Below, piece by piece: positions 24,111 through 33,166 of a DNA stretch of 64,000 nt. The position numbers were made by a program, and so were the translations under genes. Source of the DNA: Atkinsonella hypoxylon (lineage: Eukaryota; Ascomycota; Sordariomycetes; Hypocreales; Clavicipitaceae); NCBI GenBank assembly GCA_000729835.1, contig JFHB01000106.1:1-64000 (forward strand). The letters run 5' to 3'. Position 1 is the stretch's first letter, and each line of letters opens with the position of its first letter. The notes under the pieces are model-generated. The model did no database searches. It saw nothing but the letters and a program-made list of their open reading frames with translations, and was not told the origin of the DNA.

Positions 24111-24539
24111 CAATCTACAGTTACAACTTCCTCCACAGAAGCAGAGCTTCTAGCTCTTTCTATAACAGCAAAAGACTCAATCTCTGTATCTAGGCTTCTT
24201 AACCAATTAGGTCTTAAGCTAGATATCAGCAACCAACCCCCTGTTATCCAATGCAATAACCTTTAGACAATTTGTCTCGTAACTCTCGATATTCCTCGAA
24301 TTAAGACTGCTTTAAAACACGTTAATGTTCACAACTGTTGGCTTCGTTAGGCCTACAAAGAAGGCCTCTTCTAGCTCTCTTATACACCAACAGCAAACAT
24401 AGTTGCTAATAGACTCACTAAAGCTCTTATTGGTTAGAAATTCATTACCTTCCGTAATCAACTTAGTCTTGTAGATGTAGAAAGTCTTGTTAAGCTCGAA
24501 CAGCTTAAAGACTCTAAAGAGGAATAGATAGCTTGTTAA
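24111..24539 (+). pseudogene. Copia-B pol, last part: RNase H C-terminus
   Basis: From 24116 the frame continues TVTTSSTEAELLALS, the canonical end of Copia RNase H (usually SSTEAEY). It then continues through LLNQLGLKLDISNQPPVI and, after a few RIP stops, NIVANRLTKALIG near 24400-24430, which matches the ADxLTK motif. The last codons are KDSKEE, TAG, ATAGCTTGT and TAA at 24537-24539, which may be the true end or a mutated CAA. An antisense frame at 24256-24065 overlaps it and is a shadow. The polypurine tract follows at 24549-24562. Confidence 0.9.
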
Positions 24540-24548
24540 CTAACAACC

Positions 24549-24562
24549 TATCTAGGGGGGTA
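24549..24562 (+). other. Copia-B polypurine tract
   Basis: The sequence ctatctaggggggta sits directly 5' of the 3' LTR. The G run is where plus-strand cDNA priming is expected. Confidence 0.7.
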
Positions 24563-25088
24563 TATTAAAAGTAGCTTCAACACTAGTGCTAAAAGTGGCT
24601 ACAACACCAGCAATACCAACATCGCCAGCTTTATGCAACATTAGCTCTAACAGCTGTTACTAGCACAACTACTCCAACAGTAGCACAACAAAGGAACTTA
24701 GTTACAACAACTAAGTGTAGGAAACAAATAGGTGTAGTAGACTAGGATAGAATACAACAGGGGTTATCTAGTCTGTTATCTTTCCTTTGTTATAGAGCTC
24801 TACACACACCAATATCAGCCCCTCTTATAGAGGTAGTGCAACGGATTACTTAGTATCTCTTGGAATTCTCTCGCTCTATAAGCTGCAGGATTTTCGGGTA
24901 TCTAGCCATCCCCCTTCTTGTTTTTCCTTCTTCTCTTCTCTTTCTTTATCTCTTAGAATTAGCTATATATAGACTGCTTCCTCCCTCCTAAGTTAGAGGA
25001 ATTAAGGAAGCAATTCACACTCTTCTACACACTAGAAGCTTCTTCATCTTCTCTCTCTTCTGTTATCTCTTCTATCTCCTCTTTGATA
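24563..25088 (+). repeat. Copia-B 3' LTR
   Basis: The 526 bp repeat is colinear with 3862-4387. It begins tattaaaag and ends ctctttgata, followed by TSD accta at 25089-25093. Confidence 0.93.
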
Positions 25089-25093
25089 ACCTA

Positions 25094-26491
25094 TAATAGT
25101 GCTATTAATCTTGCTAAATTTATTAAAGAAGCAGATAGTAAGTAACGCTACCTATAACAGTAGACTAGTAGATAAATCTATAGTAACAGTTTCTTTGCCT
25201 CTTTTTACTATATTACTACTGTAGTATACAGTAGCTGCTACTTTTGCCTATATCTTGCCTTTTCTAGCCACTTTAGCGTTCCCTATAGATGCCTTAGTAT
25301 TCTTACCTTTATCTTACTAGTTCTAGCGCTTTACTTTATAGTTATTATAAATCCTAAAGATATATATTACTGTATTCTGCTAGAGTAAGTAATATATATT
25401 ATCTTTAGAGACCTTAATGCTAGTTTTATTTATTATACTACCTTTAAGGGTAAATTTATAGGTATAAGTGTAAATAGTATTTTCTATATTCTATACCTTT
25501 TCTTTAGCTCTATTAGTGTAGCAATACTAACTATAGTCTTCTGTAATAAGCTCTACATTAATAATATTAATATTATCTTTAATTTCTATAGAAATAGCGC
25601 TAAAGATAAACTTATTAACTTTTAGGGTACCTTTAGTACTTCTAGGCCTACTAAAAGTGCTATATAGGCAGTAGAAATTAAGTAATATAAGATAAGTTTT
25701 AATATTATCTAGCTCTATAGCTACTGTATTACCTTTATAGTTATATTTTTACTCCTTAAACTTAAAACCTTTACTTTTAGTATTAAAACTATTGTTATAA
25801 TTAATATATATATTAAAAGCAATATATTTTTCTTTAGGTTTAAATAGTAGTAGCATTATAGCTTAAGTATAGTTACTGTTGTTATTCTCTTCTTAGAATA
25901 AGCTATTTAGGTTTACTAGAATTAATAATTCTAAACTACTAAAAGAAAAGGATAATAGTAATAGATTTTCTACAGAAGGAATAGAAGGGGCTAGAAGTAG
26001 CTCTATAGAGGCTAGCTAGTTCTATAGGCTATAGGAATTTACTCTATAGGTAGTTTATTGCCCTTAGTGTAGTATTCTAGTGTTTAACTATTAGAAGTAG
26101 CTAAACAATAGCCTAAAGGGATAGAAAGAGTAGTAGCTATAATAGCATTAATAAATTTATAAAGATTTTATAATATATAAAGGTATAAAGAAAAAGTTAT
26201 ATAGTAAAAAGCGTAAAAATTCGCAAAAGTAAAGGTAAATTTATAGAAAAAGTAGGTTAAAATAATAGTATATAGATTTATAGGTGTTTTCTTCCTAACC
26301 TTCTGTAATTCTATAATATAGGTTAATTTTAATAGTTCTAATAATAATAAATAAAGATATAAGGAAAGAGATAATAAGGGATTTAAACAATCTATTATAT
26401 AATAAAGGAAATTAAGACTTATAAGGAAAAGAGTTAGTACTAGGCTTCTACTAGCTAATTTAGGGCTTTTTAGTAAGCTATATTACCCTTC
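25094..26491 (-). pseudogene. Gypsy-A post-integrase reading frame, proximal half (unrecognised product)
   Basis: On the minus strand from about 26035 to 25094 a frame runs with only scattered RIP-type stops. Readable stretches include KGNTVAIELDNIKTYLILLN, GTLKVNKFIFSAISIEI and KGSIINKTSIKVSKDNIYYL. It continues in phase at 3861 past the Copia-B insertion. It lies between the integrase end and the 3' LTR, where env-like or other accessory genes occur in some Gypsy elements. I recognise no family and see no clear signal peptide. From 26486 to about 26035 other frames are locally open (IPLGYCLATSN near 26130), possibly the C-terminal tail of pol. Confidence that this was a coding region is moderate. 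Confidence 0.5.
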
Positions 26492-27185
26492 TATTGAAAA
26501 TAATAGGGATTACAGGACTAGATATCTAAGAGGGTAGTGGTCTCTTAGATTTAGCACCTGTAATTGCTCCTAGCAATTATCACGTAGTGGAAGTAGCAGC
26601 GGCCTAAATCAAGCTGTAGTGTATAGTACTAGATTACGTAGAGGCAATAGATAACTGTAATAGTGGTATCTTTATATTAAGAGCTCTGTAACGAACAATA
26701 AGGGTAGGATCTCGAATCTTTCCAGTCCCTTATAGACCCTCTAACTATATTAGCGGGCTGTAGTTGCTAGAAGGGGCTTATAGGCTACTTTATAATTTCC
26801 GCAAAAAGATTTACTATATAAAAACAAAAAAATCGACTTACGGCTATATAAACGAGACGCCTATATGCACAATTTAACAAATTCCACTAATAATAAGCAA
26901 CCCTTATAAGCAACTCTATCCAATAATTATACCATTAGATAGCCCTAATTCTTAGCTTTCGAATAGTATACTTCTTAAATTTCTACCATTACTAGTTGTA
27001 GAGAAAATCACAGTTAAAGTTAACTATAGGTTAGGCAACTTTGCCTTAGTCGATTCTAGATGTTTCACATCTAGTAACAGCGATATCTCTACCAAAAATC
27101 AACGTAACAAGACCTAATGAGGGTCACGTGATAGAGCAACTAGTAGGCATAAAAATAGGCTATACAGGGTAGCTTATTTTTAACA
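26492..27185 (-). repeat. A4: solo LTR of Copia-A
   Basis: A single 694 bp Copia-A LTR in reverse orientation is flanked by ccttc at 26487-26491 and 27186-27190. No internal sequence is present, as expected after recombination between the two LTRs of one insertion. It interrupts Gypsy-A downstream of the integrase. Confidence 0.95.
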
Positions 27186-27190
27186 CCTTC

Positions 27191-28265
27191 TAATAACACT
27201 AATACTCTTCTTCTTAATTTATAGAGTGTTTCTATAGATATTTATTTATAATTTTAAAAGCATTAACTTTAAGCTTATCTTTAGCAATTTATTAGTTGTC
27301 TTTAGTAAAGAACTCTTTCTATTGTATAAGGAATTCTAGATATAGCTTACTTAACCTACTGCAAGAACGTTAGATTTAATAGGTATAAATTCGCTTAATT
27401 TCCTAATAGTTCTCTATACTAAACCCTTCTATTGTAATTAGTAGTAGCAGTTACTCTTTTTAGTTAAAAGGGTCTTTACTTTATCTTAGCTTCTAAAGGT
27501 AAGCTACTAATACTACTAAGTGTATATATAAATCTAGTAGGAAATCTAAGTAAAATAACAATAAGCTTACTTTTATAAGAACCTTATATAGCTTTACTTA
27601 TTAAGGAGACTATTTCTTTTTTAGCTTTTCTAGGAATATATATCCTTAGTGTAATTATAGGTAGACTATATCCCTTACTTTAATGTTAATAGACTTATAC
27701 TAGGCGTTATATTTAATCTTACTTAAGGCATTTACTATACTAATAGCTATTTCTACCTCTTGCTAGTATAGCTTCTAAAGTACAGCTATATTGCTTACAT
27801 CTGTTCTATTGCTAGAAACGTTATCTAATTAAATTAAATTAACAACAGTAGCTAGTTAGAAACTATATATAAGTTTGTTAAAGGAAATCTCTATACTAGC
27901 TACTACTATATTATTAAGTTAGTGTTATAGTGCTAAAAGTATTGCAGTCTATAGTATATCTAGATTTATAACTATATAGTATTAAATAGCAATAATAACT
28001 ATTTAATTCTTCTATTTAGCTGTTCTATCTATCTATAGGTAGTAAGCTATAGCTATAAGCAATTTACTTCTAATTTAGGTAAATATACTTCTCTAAACAT
28101 TAGAAATAAACTTTAGATCTTAGTTGCTTATAATCTACTTAGGAAGGCTTTAGTTTAATAAATATAGTATCTATAAGAGCAGTTCTACCTAAATTTCTAC
28201 TGTATATATTATATACTTAGGTATAAGAATTATTTACTTACTAAATAGGCAATTTACTAAACACA
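27191..28265 (-). pseudogene. Gypsy-A integrase, C-terminal part (RIP-degraded)
   Basis: Minus-strand reading gives the end of a Gypsy integrase. A block near 28060-28000 corresponds to the conserved YHPQTDGQTER (read here as AYYL, stop, IDRTAK). It is followed by NNIVVASIEISFNKLIYSF near 27890-27850, equivalent to the N-S-TG-SPF-L-YG block. NIKVRDIVYL, resembling the DxVWL segment, lies near 27680, and GSYKSK with RFIYTLSSI near 27590-27500 corresponds to the GPY/F and HPVFHVSLL-like module. It is heavily damaged. It joins upstream (28519-29585) across the Gypsy-A solo LTR. Confidence 0.78.
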
Positions 28266-28270
28266 GTAAG

Positions 28271-28513
28271 TGTTACGGGATAATCCTACAGACCTGCAGG
28301 TCACTAGTGCACGTGACCGCAATCATGTATAAATAGTTAGAAGCAATACTCAGGTAGTTAGATTGAACAATTAACTATCATTCACCAGAACACTATTACC
28401 GGATGCTTCTCACAGAAGCTCTTACGACTCCTCTTACGAATTATTACATAACCTGTCGAATCCAACAACCCATCGTCACTTCCGACAAACCCACGTCGGA
28501 TCCCACCGTAACA
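28271..28513 (+). repeat. Solo LTR of Gypsy-A, inserted in another Gypsy-A
   Basis: This 243 bp LTR runs from tgttacggga to ccaccgtaaca, with both TG and CA termini intact, and is flanked by gtaag at 28266-28270 and 28514-28518. It is opposite in orientation to the host Gypsy-A. It is nearly free of RIP damage: where 52911-53153 reads ttaaatttaata, this copy (minus strand) keeps ttggattcgaca. Confidence 0.95.
28299..28336 (+). promoter_or_regulatory. Promoter-like block of the Gypsy-A LTR
   Basis: Inverted arms GGTCAC (28299-28304) and GTGACC (28313-28318) enclose tagtgcac. TATAAATAG follows at 28328-28336. The arrangement suggests a core promoter in LTR-forward direction, which fits the minus-strand coding of the large Gypsy-A. 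Confidence 0.55.
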
Positions 28514-28518
28514 GTAAG

Positions 28519-29590
28519 TTATAGGAGCTATATTTATCTTTTTGCTATAAAGTATTTATTAAGCTAACTTTAGGTATATTAGTAATAAAATTAAGTAAAA
28601 TTATATAAAAGAGCGTTAAAACTAACTCTAATAACCTTAATTCCTCTAGCAGCTTACTGCAGTTAATTGCATTTTCTTTATAGGTGTAGTAGTAAGCAAT
28701 ATAGGTTTAAATTTACTTATATATCTACAGAAAGTAAACTGCCTATAATTCTACTGCTATTCTATAGGCGCTAAAATAGTTCTAATTGTTATAGACTATT
28801 TTAAGGATAAATTCTACAACCTTTATAGGTATATACAGTTAAAATAGGCCTTTTCTATTATAATAGTATAAAAGCCTATTGTCTTATAGGGCCTATCTAT
28901 ACAGCAGAATCCTTAGTCTTTATTATTAATTTCGCTAATCCTACTTTTTATAAAAGTCCTTAATACTTTCTATAATTCTACTAAGCTTTAGATTAAAACT
29001 GTAGCCTTAAATAATTTCCTCTTTAAGACCTTTATTTAATACTGCTATAGCGCTATATTCTTTAGCAAAAAACGTGCTTATATTAAGCTTATTAAATTTA
29101 CTGTTATAAGCCTCCTTTTAGTATAAAACTATAACTAGCAACCTAAAGAGTGCATTTAGCACTATATTTAGCACTTTTAGTATATAGAAGACTCTTAGGT
29201 TAAATTGCAATAGATAATTAGCTACTTTAGCTAATTTTAGGTTAGCTTTATCTAGATCTATTATAGTAAGTAAGGTGTATTTAATAATTCTCTTTACTAG
29301 TAAGTAGTCTATAATAATATTAATAGTGTAGTAGTTAGATTAAACTATTTTCTATAGCTTTTAAACACTCTATACAATTGCAGCTACCTCTACCTTAGTT
29401 AATCTATAATGTTTCTTTAGGTTAAAAGTATATCTTAAGAGAAAGAGAATTAGTTAAAGCTAGTTATTTTTAATGTCTTTACTAAGTATACTATAACTAT
29501 TCTATTTACCTATAAGCTAAAAGATAAAGAGCCTAAATTCTTCCTTATAAGCGTTAACTTTAAAGAATAAATGCTTACTAGAGTTATAGT
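28519..29590 (-). pseudogene. Gypsy-A RNase H end and integrase N-terminal part (RIP-degraded)
   Basis: Minus-strand reading from 29585 starts in RNase H/connection. LTKVEVAAIV near 29400 matches the LELxVAALVW block, IIDYLLVKRIIKYTLLTI lies at about 29300, and LDKANLKLAKVANYLLQFNLRVFYI follows at about 29240-29160. The last is the 'ANRRL ... YLSQFNLDIRH' block that ends RNase H, and VLNALFRL equals the DALSRL motif. Integrase starts leftwards near 28950 but is too damaged to place its HHCC residues with confidence. The same RNase H sequence recurs at 56922-57032. It ends at atagt (29586-29590), where Copia-C is inserted. Confidence 0.82.
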
Positions 29591-29905
29591 TGTCGATAGA
29601 CCAAGGGTCTAATTTATACTCCTTCGAGTCGGTCTTATGACCAGTTCACTAGTGCACTAGTATTCACATCAAAGAGGTTCAAATTCGGTTATCTAGGAGT
29701 TATATCTAACTAGCAAAAGAGGCCACATTATATACCCCGTTAGATGCCTTATATACCTTAGGCATAGTGTTATGTTAAGGGGGAATTAAGGGGTATTAGC
29801 GACCCCGATTTAAGTGGGGACTAGTGTGCAGATGCAACTAATCAGCGGTTATATCTACCTACGCAGGTGCTAGAATTGCACAATAGAGTTATAATAATTC
29901 TAATA
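29591..29905 (-). repeat. Copia-C 3' LTR
   Basis: The 315 bp repeat runs from tgtcgatagacc to attctaata on the plus strand (attccaaca in the other copy). It includes ttaagggggaattaagg and two TATATA-like stretches near 29735-29765. Confidence 0.93.
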
Positions 29906-31515
29906 TTAGCAGTCTCTCTTTTTATTGTGCTAGTAAAGTAACTCTAACAGTTACAGTAATAACAAAATAGATTAAAGGAATAAGTAACAATAAATCCAAT
30001 ATTCTTCTGCATTAATTTGTAGGTCTCTTTACCTAGCCTTCTACCTATATATTAGCCTTATTGTTGTTAATAAAGGATTTAAGAGTCTTATTTAGCGTTA
30101 CTTTTATTATTAAATTAGCAATATTATCTTTACTGTTAATCTAACGGATTTCGTTAATTTCGCGCCTTTTATATAATTAATGTAGCGCTATAATATTAAT
30201 TATTAATCTCTTTTCCTTTATTATACTAAGCTTTATAAGGCATTTATACAACAAGAACGAATCCGTATAAACTACTAGTAGAATTAGCAGTATCTATAGC
30301 TGCTTTATTACTATATTTAACGTAGTACTAATAGCATGCAATATATCTACGCCTTGCACTATACTGTATAGTTCTAATGCAAGCGCGCTCCTTATAACTC
30401 TCTTGCTTTTAACGGAGCTATATATAATAATATTGCCTTTTATTACAAATTTAGCGTTCTCTTTATAAGCTCCTTTATTACCTAGAATAATTATATATTC
30501 TATCTAGGAGCTTAAATCTTTATTGTTTGCAAAGGATCTATTAATAAATATATATAATTTAGCAGAGGGAAGGTCTATTAGAATATATTGTAATCTATAG
30601 GTCTAGTTGTTAATCTGCTATTAGAGCCTCTTATTTAGTCGTTTAATATCGTTAATTGTAATATCTTGCTGTTATATAGCAACAGAAAGGTTAAATATAG
30701 CTTCTAGTTAATAGATTGTAGCAATATACGCGCTGCAGGCTTATTGCTTAACGTACTATTGTTTCGTTAAATTTATACTAACACTAGTAGTATTAACGGG
30801 TTAAATCCTCTTGCTTTAACCTTTCTAGCGAAGAGTTAAAGTGCTGTTATTAGATTTAGTTAATATACATTCGTTAAAAATTAGTGGCGTTTCTGCTATT
30901 AGGCTTTACTTTAGCTTTACAGTAAAATTAGCCTTCTGTAGTTTAAATTCCTTACAGTTAAAGAAGGTTCTATTGCTTAGTTCTAGCGTATTGTTAGTCT
31001 GCATTCTAACGATTCTAAAGCAGTTATTGTTATTTAATATTAGTAAGCAGGGGTTATATATTAATGTAACTATACTTAAGTTATTATAGTAGTAGTAAAA
31101 GTATATAGACCACTAATGTATCCCTGCTTTAGTAATTCTATATAGAGGCTTAATTACTTCTATTACTGTATTGTAGGAATATAGGTGTCTAATTTAGTTA
31201 GGAAGTTGTGCAATAATCAATCTATTTAAATTAGTGTTAGATTGCACATAAGCCTATATAATATTGCGGATCTATAAGACAATATTGTGTTTTTAGAGAG
31301 ATAGAGCTAGTGCTACAATTAGGCGTTAACTAGCTCGTTAAATCGTTAGGGATTGCGTTAAAATCGACAATTTGTTGCTGTTGTTATATCCTTAGATAAC
31401 TAGTCTTAACTTCTTGTACAGTAATATAGTTCCTTTTCCTTTAACTTCTTAAACTATACAAGATTTAAAGATACAGTTATTGTGTACAGCAGGGTTGAAT
31501 TTAATAAATCGGAAG
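29906..31515 (-). pseudogene. Copia-C pol: reverse transcriptase and RNase H (RIP-degraded)
   Basis: On the minus strand the RT core is readable between about 31180 and 30850. LYRITKAGIH followed by a stop and WSIYFYYY corresponds to the 'LYG-PEAGTHW' block of a fungal Copia lineage. STYDPCLL appears as TLIYNPCLLILNN near 31050, then FRIVRMQTNNTLELSNRTFF near 30990-30940, then KLK, stop, SLIAETPLIFNECILT near 30890-30840. The frame is broken by RIP stops and a few shifts. An open frame on the plus strand at 30841-31089 is its antisense shadow. From about 30800 to 29906 RNase H is expected but little is readable. Confidence 0.8.
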
Positions 31516-31520
31516 ACGTC

Positions 31521-32216
31521 TGTTAAAAATAAGCTACCCTGTATAGCCTATTTTTATGCCTACTAGTTGCTCTATTACGTGACCCTCATTAGGTCTTGTT
31601 ACGTTGATTTTTGGTAGAGATATCGCTGTTACTAGATGCGAAACATCTAGAATCGACTAAGGTAAAGTTGCCTAACCTATAGTTAACTTTAACTGCGATT
31701 TTCTCTACAACTAGTAATGGTAGAGATTTAAGAAGTATACCATTCGAAAGCTAAGAATTAGGGCTATCTAATAGTATAATTGTTGGATAGAGTTGCTTAT
31801 AAGGGTTACTTATTATTAGTGGAATTTGTTAAATTATATATATAGGCGTCTTGTTTGTATAGCTGTAAGTTGATTTTTTTGTTTTTATATAGTAAATCTT
31901 TTTGCAGAAATTATAAAGTAGCCTATAAGCCTCTTTTAGCGACTACAGCCCGCCGATATAGTTAGAGGGTCTATAAGGGACTAGAAAGATTTAAGATTCT
32001 ACCCTTACTAAGTTTGTTACAGCGCTCTTAATATAAAGATACCACTATTACAGTTATCTATTGCCTCTACGTAATCTAGTACTATACACTACAGCTTGAT
32101 TTAGGCCGCTGCTGCTTCCACTACATAATAATTGCTAGGAGCAATTACAGGTGCTAAATCTAAGAGACTACTACCCTCTTAGATATCTAGTCCTATAATC
32201 CCTATTATTTTCAATA
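31521..32216 (+). repeat. Copia-A 5' LTR of A5
   Basis: The 696 bp LTR runs from tgttaaaaataagc to ttttcaata, with TSD acgtc just upstream. A 4-base insertion in the cactaagtttgtt region, shared with 42425-43120, explains the extra length. Confidence 0.94.
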
Positions 32217-32230
32217 GGTTATAAGCCCGG
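32217..32230 (+). other. Copia-A primer-binding site of A5
   Basis: The sequence ggttataagcccgg directly abuts the LTR end. It is one G/A change from the perfect complement of the initiator tRNA-Met anticodon stem-loop. Confidence 0.75.
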
Positions 32231-33166
32231 AAGACCTATCTGCAAGCTGTTAGCCCGCTGAAATCTACTATTGTGTACTGTATTACCCACTAGAAGCTAT
32301 ATTAAGACCTACGCTAGCAGCTATTGCTGCTAAAAATTAGTAGCTTACTAGAAGCTATTAATACCTGCTGCACACACATCGCTAGCCACTATACTGGTGT
32401 TTTTATTCTGCTCACCCTATGCCTCTTGCACTCTATGCACCCTATATATATACACTTTTGAAGCTATTCTTAATAGCTAGGTTCTATTGTTGTGCAACAT
32501 TAAAATATATACATCTGCACACATTACATTTGCACTGCAAATCGTTTTATTAAGCACTACTTAATCAATTATTTCCATTAAGAAATAAGCTTAGCGCTGT
32601 ACTGCATCGCTTATTGTTGTTATATTGTGCACCCTGTGCACCTCTGTTAGTGGCTATACTACAATTTGTAGTGCACGCCTAACAGCTTTTGTTGCAGATA
32701 TTCCTGTGTTTTTAGTTGCAGAATCAATTTATATAGTAATCCCACTGGTTAGGATTTTAAAGTAGGAATTAGCTAAATATCCCTAAATTAGCTGTGCCTA
32801 GGTCTCCACTGATTTATTAGAACCTAATTGGAGAAGAGTCTCCTGAATTTTTTAGCTAAAAATAGCTAGAACCTATATTTTATGCCCCTTACGACCGCTT
32901 GTTAATCTAGTCTGCTATATAAATTGTATGTATATATAGATCGCGATACAACGCAGCCTTTAGAGCCTATTATACCTGTTACGAAAGAAATTGGAGAAAA
33001 ATCTCAGTATAATTTCTAAAGATATAGGGCACTTCTAGGCCTATAATAGAGCAATCTATTAATATCTAGTAGAGGTTATTACTGTTATTTACTACTATTT
33101 CTACTGTAATTTAGCTATAATTAGCTATAAAAGAGCGTTAAATTAGCTACTTTTTAAACCCTTAAA
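32231..33166 (+). other. Copia-A leader of A5
   Basis: The roughly 935 bp leader is homologous to those in A2, A3 and A6, again with the GTGCAC palindrome pair near 32626-32642. No coding frame is seen. Confidence 0.75.

Larger units (their letters stand above)
3862..25088 (+). mobile_element. Copia-B, Ty1/Copia LTR retrotransposon with two nested Copia-A insertions
   Basis: Two 526 bp LTRs (3862-4387, 24563-25088) and the duplication accta (3857-3861, 25089-25093) define it. The single gag-pol frame lies in three pieces: about 5150-8273, 15485-16279 and 24116-24539. Both junctions close in frame when the inserts and one TSD copy are removed: at 8273/15485 in the RT segment before PNGF, and at 16279/24116 within the RNase H segment KQPTVTTSSTEAE. 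It sits in the post-integrase reading frame of Gypsy-A. Confidence 0.93.

Noticed and set aside
24065..24256. Minus-strand frame across the A3/Copia-B junction
   Set aside because: It spans an LTR end and the antisense of Copia-B RNase H, so it cannot be an ancestral gene.
30841..31089. Plus-strand frame of 82 codons
   Set aside because: The opposite strand reads as Copia-C reverse transcriptase (DPCLL-type block), so this is a shadow.
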